Positions 34,937 through 46,399 of a stretch of 64,000 bases of DNA are shown here, piece after piece. The position numbers were made by a program, and so were the translations under genes. The stretch is from Icerya purchasi. Its lineage: Eukaryota; Arthropoda; Insecta; Hemiptera; Monophlebidae. Under the pieces are notes generated by a model, which saw only the letters and a program-made list of their open reading frames with translations, was not told where the DNA came from and ran no database searches. Where the stretch lies: NCBI GenBank assembly GCA_039619475.1, contig CM077116.1:28283191-28347190 (forward strand), written 5' to 3'. The stretch's first letter is position 1; the number at the start of each line of letters is the position of its first letter.

Positions 34937-36100
34937 ATGATTGTATATTATTTTATATAAAGCTGATTTGTCATCTCCTTTTCAGACTTTTTTTCCTAAG
35001 ATGGGTATTAATTTTAATTAAGCTTATTGTATTTTTTGAGATTACTCGTGTTATTTCATTCGGGGATTTCAGTAGAATGTGATTTGTTACCGTCGACAGT
35101 AGTGAGATGTTCAATATATTTATCAATTTCATTAGTAGTGCTTAATGTTGTAGGTATTTTTTATATGCGTTTGTATCTGTTTTTTATAGTCCTTCCATTT
35201 TGCTTCACTATAATTAAATTTCAACAAGGGTTGATAAAACTTGATCATTTATTGTAAAAGTGATTGGATTATGATCAGGGGATAGGTTTTTGTATCGATT
35301 TTGGAGTTGTAAATTTATTAAAATTTTTCGTAATAACTCTATGTCAAGATCGCTCGGTTTATTTTCGACGTTTCTAGGAAAACAAAAAGTTGACCCTAGC
35401 CGGAAGCTAATTTGTAAGTTATTTGCTGTAGCAACGTTTAGTAGAATTTTCCATGCCGTATTAGAAATTATTTCAGGCAGTGTGTTTCGCATTTAGATCG
35501 CCCATAATTAAAATTTGTGAATTAGTGTGTTTAGTAGCTGCCTAAGTTAATTTTGAAGAATTTTTAGTTTCGCGGGAGCTCTATATGCTACAAAAATATG
35601 AAGCGGTACTTTATCTATTTTGACCGCTACGCTTAATGATTGAATTTGCTTGGTGTTTTTTGGTGTTGGAATTTTTAAACAAAATAAGTCTTTTTGTACA
35701 AGTAGAGTTTCTCCACCTCTATCATTTTAAGAATCCAATCTAAATATTTTAAAATTTAGGATTTTAATGTTTATTCTCTGGTCAATTTTTGTTTTTTAGA
35801 AATACCTGCTACGTGTATATTTTGTTTAGAAACAACGTTCTAACTGCTTGTTTCTTAGCAAATTCGCGTTCCATGCACATACACATTTATGCTGTTACAC
35901 ATATTTGGTCATAATTTTCAATTATAGTTTCTGGCACTATATTGATTATAGTAAATAAATCGGAATTTTTAGAGTTCCGTTTTCTCTAAAGAATATGCTT
36001 TGCACAATTTATAATTTTACTTATATTTATTCGCACATTGGAAATTATATAGGATAAAAATATATAGAGTAGTTATCGAATTTTTTTTTTTTTTTTTTTA
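34937..36100 (-). pseudogene. Jockey-clade LINE ORF2: endonuclease part
   Basis: Minus-strand reading starts near 36000 with a degraded N-terminal strand. It continues with GGETLLVQKDLF near 35715, then QIQSLSVAVKIDKVPLHIFV and AYRAPAK near 35600. ILIMGDLNAKHTA near 35500 contains the GD.N active-site motif of AP-like endonucleases. Then come TFCFPRNVENKPSDLDIELL and LSPDHNPITFTI near 35260, the SDHNP catalytic His block (here SPDHNP). The endonuclease nicks the target DNA. A stop after NAKHTA and frame changes break it. It lies upstream, on the same strand, of the RT at 31480-32770. Confidence 0.8.
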
Positions 36101-36229
36101 CTTTTAGCGATACTAGCGTAACTTGAGTCTATTTTTATCACTTTTTTCATTATTTTTAATACTTCCTGTTATATTTTATTTATTTGATTTCCTTCATTTA
36201 TATTAATATTGTTAGTATTTCTATTTTTC

Positions 36230-37195
36230 TTCGATTTTGAAATACACGGCATTCCTTAGAATTTGCTGTGGTGTGTTTGCCACGACAATTTATACACTTA
36301 CTATTTGTATTTTTACAATATTTATGCGCGAGTGTCTCTCCACATCTAAAACATTTAGGAATCTGGAAACAATTTTATGGGATATGACCGCATGCTTGAC
36401 ATTTGTAACATTGCGTAATTTTATTTTCATTGTTATATTTTTCTCATCTGATCATGCAATAACAGATGGCTTCTACTTTAAATATATCTGATTTTAAAGT
36501 ATTCGCTGGGAAAGTAATTAAATATATAGAGGGAGTTTTATATTACTCTTATTTGATTTTTTTTTACTAAATTGTTTTATGTCTTCTATTTTTATTAGGT
36601 TATTTAAGCTCTGTTCTATTTCTTCTATACTTAAACTAGCTGGTAGACATTTTAAAACCAGTTTTATTAGTTTCCTTTGGGGTACTGTTATAGTGCTCTA
36701 CATTTTCCTTGTTAAGGTGTAAGAGTAGTTTATCATAATCTCTTACCGAGTTTGTGTACACGAAATACACTTATTTTTGTTTATTTTTATTTTATGTTTT
36801 AATATCTTATTTATATTATTTATTAAAGTTACACGCGGAAATTTTACCGGAAAAGTAAATATTATCAGTGGTATTTTCTTCGTTGTAGTACTGCTAATAG
36901 TTTTGTTATCAGTGTTGTTTTTATCGTGTAAAATATCTGCTACTACCTCTTCAACCAATGTAGAGTACCTATTCTTTGTTGGGATCGTAAATCCTGTTTC
37001 GGGTTTCGTTCATTTTGCATATTTCTTATTGCGCTGATTTTTTGCCTGCCATTCGTTATCGAGGTTTCTTGCCCGGTTTCTGAATCGGTCGCAGATATTA
37101 CTAGATCTTGTTGCGACATAATTGTTACACTCAGTAATTTCCATTAGCTGTTTCTGCTCTTCATCGTCCATCCACGTAGTCGTTTTATTAGACAA
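36230..37195 (-). pseudogene. Jockey-clade LINE ORF1 (gag-like, zinc knuckles)
   Basis: A start codon at 37195 begins MSNKTTTWMDDEEQKQLMEI. Further down are KIPLIIFTFPVKFPRVTLIN near 36860, then SVRDYDKLLLHLNKENVEHY near 36750, and a KCLPASLSIEEIEQSLNNL segment near 36640 typical of the gag fold that precedes the knuckles. Three consecutive zinc knuckles end the protein near 36420-36250: QCYKCQACGHI, KCFRCGETLAHKYC and KCINCRGKHTTANSKEC. Three such knuckles are standard for Jockey ORF1, which coats the RNA. An in-frame stop after CGHIP and two frameshifts disable it. Order gag, endonuclease, RT is preserved in the window. Confidence 0.8.
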
Positions 37196-38486
37196 CAGTA
37201 ATGGGCCCGCTAATTGGCCGAAACATTTATCACTTATTTGTATTCGATAAATCTCTGATAAATGTGTATTTCACACACGAGATAATTTTCTAGAAGAATA
37301 GAATTTGTAAGCACACTATCAACGTACGATTATTAATATATAGTTTTGCATATTTCCCCAGTTGTGCACGTTATCGACAACAAGGAAAACTAACGCAGCA
37401 CCACCGACTACTTTAACTTTTAACCGAGATCGTAGAAAGTAGAATATTAGAAAGAATCATGTGTAACATTTGTCGATCCGTACGATAATGTTTTAATGAG
37501 ACAAACTCTACGGAGTACTGAAATCAATAGCGATTAGAAATATAGAGACTTAAGTCGGTATAAATTGCAAACTATATGGATTTAAAAAAGATAAATGGTT
37601 ATACATAGATGGCCATTTTAAGTGTTCATATTAATAAGGTGAAACAGAAACGATTAAGGGAATAAAGTCAAGTGAAAATGAAATCCATCGCATATTCTAG
37701 AAACAGGAAAATATTCGAATTATTCGTTTTGTATAGGCGAGTTAAAATCAAAATGAAAGGAGGAAAGTAAGAAAAAAATTAAGTAAAAAGACTAATTTCC
37801 GATAAATGATTCCGCTATCGGTGTAATATGATAAGTTTTACAGATCTGTAAAAAGTGAAAATAGGATGAGCAAACAACGCATTCGAAAATAAAAGAGCCA
37901 CCGTTAAATGTAAAGGTGAAGAGACATGTTCTGAGTTACGGTTTCATAAAATCTTGTCTTACTGAATTGTAAATAATCAAGAATCTGATAAATTACAAGC
38001 CACAGAGATATTACGAAAAAAAAAAAAAAGAGAATCTGGTAGCTAATACAATGGCATTGAAAGAAATGAAAGAAGAAAAATTGGGAAGCGAACAATAAAA
38101 TTCTTTGTGGCCGTGTTATATAATGGACACTACAGGGGAAACATTAAGAAAAAGCCAAGAGTCTAGGAAATCGATAATGACAAACACCGGAGGAAAATGA
38201 ATAAAAATTGTCAAACATACGATAGAGAAAGATGGCAATTAGAAATGACTCAAATGAAACAAGGCTTTGGTTTTGATGTTTCCGTTATGCCGTTTTATTT
38301 ATTATTAGTTATATTTTTTTTTTTTTTCTGGGCCATTTACTCAACGCAAAGGACTAACAGAATGATGAAACGTAAAAAATAGCGGAAGCGATCGGAGATA
38401 AAAGAAATGAAAGCAGCCAACACAGGAGCAACAAAAGGAGATGGAAGAGCGGAAATGTAGTGGAAGCACAGTAAGAAGGCGGGCGG
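37196..38486. other. Unassigned stretch, A-rich
   Basis: No firm motif. It may contain the 5' UTR of the Jockey element next to 37195. A-run at 38018-38030; T-run at 38312-38326. Confidence 0.35.
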
Positions 38487-38774
38487 TCAAAGGCAAGCAA
38501 ATTGGAATACAAGAGCATTCGAATAGGACGTAATTTGCATCACAGGTGTCAAATTTAAGATAGGAGGATGAAATAAAAGAGACCGAACGATATCAGAACG
38601 AAAGAGAGTAGTAGAAAGCAGACCATGATTAAAGCGAAGGCGAACTATGTACGAAATAACAGAACGGCTGGTGCAGGGAAAACTATTAAACTTGGAAGAA
38701 GGGAGTGGAGAGGGTTTGACTTTCGTAGTTAATTTTACGTTCTTACGTATTTTCCGCGATTTCAAAGAGCGCAT
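38487..38774 (-). pseudogene. RNase H LINE 3' fragment, third copy
   Basis: The minus frame reads SYIVRLRFNHGLLSTTLFRS, then DIVRS. A one-base shift gives CDANYVLFECSC, matching the zinc-binding tails CDPDHIMFECSS (near 3340) and FDVNHVFFQCSS (near 26840). All three copies thus come from one LINE family. The copy is truncated on both sides and frameshifted before the Cys-His cluster. Confidence 0.6.
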
Positions 38775-41027
38775 ACGTTAAGCGGATTAGAATAGGTAAG
38801 CTGGACGGCATTTATTTTTTCGGAACGTCTTCACTAATGGGCAAATAAACTTCAGAGTAAAGAGACCTCGTGTAAACGCTAGAGTTCGGTACGACTTAAT
38901 TTCTGCTGACCGGAATTACTCAATCGGTCTGAAATGGTTGAGACGCTGCCGCCAAAGTGTTGTCAATTGGACAGCTAGATAATATCAAAATGCAACTGAG
39001 TCCACTCGGACGGCCTATAAAGACGGCAGTAGATTTTTCCTACAAGCTTAATTCGGCGTAAGTAGAATCTGCCGAGCACGGTTACGGTACGACCGATTTC
39101 TTTTACAAAGTTTTATACCACACTTTAGCGACGTATTTATCTCTATATCCCGACTCCGCCGGAAAAGGGAAATTCACAGTAAGAATGCGAAATGCGCGAC
39201 ATCTAAAATCATTCCCGGGACTTTGGGATCCGGAAAAAGAAAAAAAAAAGATCCTGATAAAAGTCAGCGAATTCGATTTCGCTAAACAATTACTTCTAGC
39301 CAAATGAGCGAATTTTCTATTAACATTCGGATATTTTGAACAGAAAGTTTTGTTGATTTATGTATTTTTCGACGTATTCGCACAGGGTTGTACACTCAAT
39401 ACGCGGTAGAGCTGCATCTGTTGATTAAAGCCGGTTTGTTAACTAAACCTGTTGCAGTTCGGAAAAATCGCTAAACTGAGGCTGAACAATTTTCCGCGGT
39501 CTCCGCGTAAGTCGGCCATATTTAACTGAAAGATGCGCAAACACACCTGTGCGGCGACGACCAAACTGCTTGTACGAACCGGATGCTGCAACAGGCGAAA
39601 TTTTTCAACGACTTTCGCACGTTTCTTCAGAAATGCATGCAGCACGATTGAAAAAATTCTCGCGGACCGGTAGTCTCATCATAGTTCACTTCTATTCAGC
39701 GGCGGCGTCTGTATTATTTCTTTTCAGGTTTAGAAGAAAAGCGACGTTTCATCTTCTTCCCGCTCACCTAGTCTCGGCGAGAACCGCGACCATTAGCGAC
39801 GCGGTTTATCGCAGACGGTGCCGGTGCGAGCTCCGTTAAAAAATCGCGAATGCCGGCAATTGCGAAACTCGCGGCGCGACTTATTGCCGGAGATGATAAG
39901 TGTTGCGAGAGGACCCCGGTCGGTTATGACGGCCAATTCGGCGCTCCATTCTTCAGCTGCATAATTTTCATCGGCCGATTGCGCAATCCCGGAATGCAAT
40001 TGCATCAGGAAGTGAAGACGAGTGACCCCCCAAACAGTGGCGCGATTTTTATTTCAATCGCGCCGCGACCACCGTGTGTCGCAACGGTCGCAGGCGCTCC
40101 GGCGTTCTGTGTGCGCGTGAGTCTTCGTTGCAGCTTGGAGCGCGCGTAGCGGCATTTTTCATTCAGATCTGGTCTATTTTTATATCAGTGTGCGAACGGG
40201 CCGCGAGACGACGAACGGGAGTCGCGCACAGCGGTCTCCCCGCGCGAGAGGAACCGAATTTCTATTAAGGCTAGCGCTATTGTTGTTGTTGTTGGATCTG
40301 TTCATAAAGAGAGTGGTTTGCTTTGTGCGCGAACAGTTTAGAGCGGCCAGACGCGTGTGAACGTCCGGCCTGCGAGCTGTATTTTTTATTTAATTTATTT
40401 ATAAATTAATCGGCATAAGCAGAATTTGAATTAGTGGTGGCTATCGCGAGCTGGCTGCATGCAGGTTTAATGTGCGCTAATGCGGCAACCAGTTTTACTG
40501 CTCGGAGCTGATAACGTCAAATTCCATTAGCGACGCGTTCTTATCTGAGGAAAGCTCAGCCATAGACAGAGGCAACATTTCCGTTACATCTGTCGCACTC
40601 CGCACCGGTTCCCCTCCGTCCGAACCCCCTCGATGCGATTCTTTTAATAATCGTTTCTTAATAATCGTTTTTTAATAAACGTTTCTTATCTGTCGCCCGT
40701 CGCAGCGCGCAGTGGCTTTTCGCTTAGCAAAAAAAGACACGGATTTTCCGAATATTCCCCCTACAATTCCGGTTGAAAATCTGACGATTCTGTGTATCTT
40801 TTCAGGTTTTAAACAACTGTTAGGAACATAAGCGTTTTTCTTCTCTTCGACACGAATTAGATACCTCATTTTCGCCTACACGTTTACATATATATTATTT
40901 ATATTGTTTTGTTTTTAGATCTATGCGAAGTTATAAATTTTAACTAATTTTTTGGAATAAATCCGAACAAAGCTCGGTCAGTAGGTATTACATATAAATA
41001 TATTATATATCTATATCTATATCTATA
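38775..41027. other. Unassigned GC-richer stretch
   Basis: Between about 39000 and 40650 the sequence is noticeably richer in GC and CpG than the surroundings. It has no transposon motif and no recognised protein domain. An Inr-like TCAGTG follows a TTTTTATA word near 40170-40182. It is a possible regulatory or untranslated region of a host gene; nothing proves this. Confidence 0.3.
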
Positions 41028-41924
41028 TCTATATATATATAAATAAAAAAAAATGAATGCATGCATGTTTGCTCCGTATGCATTCCTGTACAGCTGGACG
41101 GATCATTCTAAAATTTTTAGGGTGTATTCGTGTTGTCCAAGCGAAGGTTTTAAGTTATGGCTGAGTTTTCTAACCCATCTCTTTAACGAAATATGAGGTT
41201 TTAAGCCGGTACAGAAATGTAAACGAGACGAATAAAAACAAAAATTAATACGTAAAAATTTAAATAAAACGATTACTGTGGTAAATATGATAAACTCTGG
41301 ATAGTATTTTATTGATTTCCGGTGTAAGTAAATGCATAGATTTCCGTTACTTCACTTTTTGCGTTACTGAAATCGTCAAACCTCCATAACATGATCTAAA
41401 CATACAAAAGTCACACCCCTAGCCTAATTACTGTACTCATTGCGAAGAGTTAAAAAATATAAGTTTTTCCAGAGAAATAAAAAATGCAGCAATGAAATTA
41501 TGTGCTACCACCGGGAACGTTTTTTATACTCAAATTTAAAATCTTTACTCAACTTCCGGTATTTTGCTGCTATGGTAATAAATTAACTTTAATAAAATGC
41601 TCGAGACGGAGAGGTTGATAAAGAAGATATGCTCTTAAATGTATAATTTTACCGGAGATCACCGGCTAAGTTTTTTCAAAATGTGTGCAGTTTAGTTGAA
41701 CGAAACTTTTTGTTAGATCACGACAGGTTATAGAAGGATCGATATAATCTTCAACTAAAGAGGAACGTGAAGACGGTTTTTTTAGTGGACGGTGGTAAAT
41801 ATGTTTTCCCCAAAAGGGAGGGAAAAATCTTTCCGTAAATATAATTCAAGATGGAACAAAAATGTTTTTATGAACTTCCAAGTACAGATTTAAATACGCG
41901 GGTGAAGCGGTGGGTAACACCTAG
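41028..41924 (+). mobile_element. Non-autonomous Helitron
   Basis: The 5' end TCTATATATATATAAATA after an A, and the 3' end with GCGGGTGAAGCGGTGGGTAA then CACCTAG before a T, fit Helitron termini (5' TC, 3' CTRR, insertion between A and T). The GCGGG-GAAGC-GCGGGTAAC-CTAG style 3' end is common in insect Helitrons. There are no inverted repeats and no coding capacity. The middle is shared with 24640-24860. Confidence 0.65.
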
Positions 41925-42780
41925 TACATATACATATAAACTTGATGATCAAGCTTTGTTCGCATTTACTCCAAACTGTAAATCAGTTCATATTCTGGAG
42001 TTTCACAAACATTTAACGATAATTCATCAGGCCTAATACGGAAGTTACAAATTGCACTACTACCGTACTTTTTCATTTCGAAAGGGCATTTTAGTTTTTC
42101 GCACTATTTCGAAATCGCGGCGGTGTTGTGAACAATTTTATTTCATCGCAGAATTTCAATTCTCTGTTTAATATATAGAGTAAACGAGCGAATTGAATTT
42201 ACTTTTCATCAAATCCTAAATACGAGTTTGATCAGCCTCTACCTGCTAGACTTAATCTGAACCTTAAAGCGACCCCTACTGATTTGTGAGTTTTTTTTAG
42301 CAGAATCTTTAGAGCCATTCCGAAAACCTAGTTATTACGTGTATATATAAGAAGAACTGTTCATCATTTAATAATACACATGGTATATAGCTTTACTCGG
42401 ATCTTAACTTGCAAATCAATCAGTCGGCGGGATTAATAAGTTCCACAGGCGGTAAAAAAATTAATCAGTAATATGACATTTTTTCGCGTATACTTTATTA
42501 TGCTCATTTTCATGTTTCTTCTCAATTTAAAGAGGCAATAATAACCAATATTTATAAGGCAGAAATATCATTACAAATTATTATTCATGTATCACTCTAT
42601 AAAGAAATGTCCTATTGGGAATTTCACATAATATTTAAATTTGTCGCATATAAATAAGTATCTCAGCACAAAGCAAAGATATTATTACGCTCTTGTTTAC
42701 TTTTCATTAATAATGTAATTAAATTTATTAATTACATCTTGGCAAGGTTTTGTATTGCTCGCTTTCTAATAAACCGTGAA
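41925..42780. other. Unassigned stretch
   Basis: Nothing recognised. Confidence 0.3.
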
Positions 42781-42799
42781 ACATTGCCCCCCCCCCCAC

Positions 42800-42920
42800 T
42801 CTTTAAAAATTGCTCGTTTCGTAGAATTTTCTTGCCTAATCGATTTATCTAAACATCTAATAATACTCATAATTCGTGAATTTCATTGAAATCATTATAG
42901 CCGTTTCCGGGAACCATACA
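42800..42920 (-). repeat. Dispersed repeat, copy of 5741-5862
   Basis: The minus strand matches 5741-5862 (AAACGGC.GTAATGATTT, GAAATTCACGAA, GAAAATTCTACGAAACGAGC, then AATTTT). A 13-base C-run lies beside it at 42787-42799. Confidence 0.65.
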
Positions 42921-44016
42921 TATTGTAAGATAAATGTATAAAACTAAAACGCGACTTGGCATAAAACGAAGAAAAGAATATGTCGCTAATAGAAATGTAT
43001 GTTAATAATACAAATAATAATATTATTTCGTTACATGTACCAGCCTCCTACTTCCTCCGAATCTTTCTTACTTTTCTCCTTCCGCGTAGTTTCTTTATTT
43101 TTCAGATTTATCCCTTAATCTCGTGTTTGTAATTTTTATGAGATTTATTGCAATTTTTTAAAGTGACTGAAATTTTTAAACTAAATCTAGGAGTACACCT
43201 TTAATAAGCGTCTTCTTTTTCAGTATTAGAAATAATTATACCAACAATTACCAGTAAAAAGCGTAGCCACCGGTAGGATTTAATAATCGGTACACTATAT
43301 TTTGAAACTTTACATACGCACAATACTTGGTTTGGATACTTTTTTTGATTAATAATCGAATTTTTTTACAAATGCTGTGTAATAAGGTACGAAGGTTGTC
43401 CAAAATAGCCGGGTAAACTGAGAAGAAGTTTAATCATTAATTTGACGGAGAATCATTATAAATTTTTAGTGTTTTAGGTTTATATTGAAACCGGATTTCT
43501 TTTTATGCTAACGCTAAAAAAAGTGTGTCCGACTGTAAGATGATCCTTTATTTTTCCTGTAGAAATGTTCCTACTTGCAGGAGATTATGTAGGTTAACAT
43601 AAGAAATCGTTGATTGACACATTTTTAGTATTATTTCGCAGTGCAGTAAATATGGACACGTCTTTCCAAAGCATCTGCCGCACTGTTTGATACTGAACTT
43701 GACCGGTGTATGAAATTAAGAGCGTTCTACATCGGAATAGGCATTGTCAGTGTCTACTGTAGGTGTAATTTCCGAGTAGTGTATTCAGTTGTGTTTCGAA
43801 CGAAACAGAAACTGTGCATAAATACATATATACATCGAGCACAAGTAATAAATAAAAGATATTGCAAAACATTAATTTAAATGTAATATATATAAACGCA
43901 AGATTATTAAGAAAAAAATGGAATGAAATAGAAATACACAAAAAGAGAAATAGACATATTAATCTTAGCGAAAGTAAATATTAATCAAAACGAAATAAAT
44001 TGATATAGCATGAAAG
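42921..44016. other. Unassigned AT-rich stretch
   Basis: No gene or repeat recognised. Confidence 0.3.
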
Positions 44017-44268
44017 CAAGGGCGTCACCAGCCGGTGAGCCGGGGGGGGGGCAAGATGATAGAAAGAGGATATGAGTTATAGGAAAAATAAAATTTATAA
44101 GTTGTAAAGGCTTTTAATACTTTATTAAACAAGAATAAAATCTTAATTAAAACATAATTTTCGTGGATTTCTGGCAAATTGTTCTACTACTTTATTATGA
44201 ATACTCATCATGGCTAGTTGATTAAAAAGTTTCAAGGCTCCAGGGGTGGGACGCTGGCGACGTCCATG
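44017..44268. mobile_element. hAT-like MITE, 252 bp
   Basis: Inverted ends CAAGGGCGTCACCAGCC (44017) and CATGGACGTCGCCAGCG (from 44268 inward) differ at a few positions. They are flanked by CATGAAAG (44009-44016) and CATGGAAG (44269-44276), an 8-bp target duplication with one mismatch. The interior includes a G-run and no open frame. Confidence 0.75.
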
Positions 44269-44881
44269 CATGGAAGGATGCGAGGAAATACATACCCTAT
44301 CAGAAAAGAAAGGAAAACAAGGGTCGTGTTAAATTCACACAGGTTCCACACATCTGATGTCAAAAACGGTGAAAGTAATATGGTGTCGACTTATCGAATA
44401 TCAAATGGAATAAAATAACATCGAAAACTACTACAAACATAATTCGAATCGATGTTTATGAAAAACGATTTTATTATATGATCGTTATTTGTGATTTGAC
44501 AGCTAATACTGAGATCATAATTTACATTTATGCATTGGCAAAATAAAATGTAACGCTGAAGATATATTGAACATATATCAATATTTCTTTTTGTACAAGT
44601 AAAAAATCTATTTAATTACATTATACTTGTAGGATACGTACTTCTAATATTTAGTTAGCAGTTACATTCCAATTATATAATCTTTATTTGATATGAGTCA
44701 AAACAAAAATTCGAAGTTTAAGATTTAATGCCTATAATAGAATGACTGTTTTTTGTGTAACGCAACAGCATTAATTTGATCTATCATTGATTAAATTTTT
44801 TAAATATACTACTTGTCGATTTTACCATATAATACTTAGAAATGGGCTAAATTAGATATATCCATATTTTGTGATTTAGTA

Positions 44882-44960
44882 ATACAATAGAACTTCTCTA
44901 TCCGTCACCCTCGGGACCGAGCCTATGACGGATAATTGAATAGATAGATGACACAAATTC
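44882..44960 (+). mobile_element. Tigger/pogo-like terminal sequence
   Basis: TACAATAGAACTTCTCTATC is followed by CACCCTCGGGACCGAGCCTA and a GACGGATA that pairs with the earlier TATCCGTC. This AGAAC-TCT-TCCG-CCC-GGGACCG layout is the usual terminal region of Tigger/pogo elements. No matching second end was found. Confidence 0.45.
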
Positions 44961-45179
44961 CATTACAAACGTGCCAAGTTACATATGTAGTACTGCACTA
45001 GATTTGGGAAAGAAAAGAAAAGAAATGCTTAATTGGAGAACATTTATCGAGTATGGCATTTCTATTTACAAGTTTAATATAACACGGTACAATATAGTAC
45101 AGTACATACTTAGCTTATGTTATAGGCAATCTAAGTGCTTCAGGCATTATGCAAAATGCCTAGGCAATCTGAACGACTT

Positions 45180-45545
45180 TTAACAAAGAAAGGATTTATG
45201 TCAAAAAAGGGGTAACCTTAATTGGTGGAAGGAAATGGAAGAATTACCGGCTAAACTAAGGTATTATTTATTTATTTTATATGATTATAAGCTGAATCCT
45301 CCCGACCTTAAGACTAGGAATATAGTGAAGATAACTAGAGCTTCGTCAAAAATTACATATATTAAGCCTAAAGGTATATATAAATAATTATATTGATAAA
45401 ACAAAGGACGCTGTACTGATTGACTTGTTAGGGAAAATTCCGACGGATATTATAAAAATAAAGAATAAAAAAAATTGCCTCTTAGAAATTAAAAATTGGC
45501 TGTTGAGCAACTACAATGATTGCAACTAAAAGAGGTGGAAGGAGT
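45180..45545 (+). pseudogene. Possible LINE C-terminal tail
   Basis: Frames read MEELPAKLRYYLF, then PPDLKTRNIVKITRASSKI, and after a shift IDLLGKIPTDII, then LLEIKNWLLSNYND. Similar TRN...P..R and ...LP..I...FK..LK.WLL words end CR1/L2-type LINE proteins. The match is loose and needs two frame changes. Confidence 0.25.
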
Positions 45546-46399
45546 ATGTGATAAGTGATTTTTTCTTTTTTTTTTTTTTATCTTTTCCCAGTTATTTATA
45601 TATATATATTTTTTTTTATTTTACATTTTTCTTGCATTGGGTTTCTATACGAATTGCTATTATGTTTTGCCTTATTTTGTTTAGATTTTGAATTATGCGT
45701 TATGCTGTTATTTTTAGTGGAGATTTATATTACGTTTGTTTTTACTTTGTTTTGTGACACATTTGTTAGTTAAGTGGTTAATTGTATATGATCGATTGTA
45801 ACTTTATTACAAATAAACGTTGTAACTGTGATGAGAACCTACAGACGGACGGTTGCCTTGTGGGTTCTTCATATGTTATTTAATAATCAAAAAAAAAAAA
45901 ATATATACAAATCAAAAATATTTACGTACCTAAATTACATAGCAATATTTGGTTGTTTCAATAACCCAAACTCTTTAACTTTCATGGTTTGCGAAACAAT
46001 ACATAACTATTATACATAAAACACATTAGTTCGAATTCAAACTTTCAAAAGCATAATCATTCAAGTAAAATATACATAACTTTATACAAAACAGGTACTT
46101 ATATGATTTCTTCTGATATTCCATTCACATTTATATTACTTTTTTCGCAAATAAAATACTACTTAAAAATAGTCATAAGCTGTTGCATTAGAACCGCCGG
46201 TTCAAATCAATTCGAATTATGTTTGTAGTAATTTTCGATGTTATTTTATTCCATTTGATATTCGATAAATCGACACCATATTACTTGCACAGTTTTTCAC
46301 GTCAGATCGGCGGAACCTGTGTGAATTTAACACGACCCAGCAAAACGTGGATTAATAATTTACGTAAAACAGGGAATAAAATAAAAAGAAATAACGAAA

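Larger units (their letters stand above)
44321..46338. mobile_element. Unit with 129-bp inverted termini
   Basis: Arms 44321-44449 and 46210-46338 are inverted copies, aligned without gaps in the parts checked, and begin GGGTCGTGTTAAATTCACAC. About 1.76 kb lies between them, holding a Tigger-like end (44882) and LINE-like tail residues (45180-45545). No target duplication is evident outside the arms and no transposase is readable. It is either a DNA transposon of unknown family or two inverted copies of a repeat. Confidence 0.65.

Noticed and set aside
36777..37037. 86-codon hydrophobic plus-strand frame
   Set aside because: Antisense of the Jockey ORF1, which has ordered gag motifs on the other strand.
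42787..42799. C-run as a functional signal
   Set aside because: A simple homopolymer; G-runs at about 11504 and 44041 are similar and show no context.
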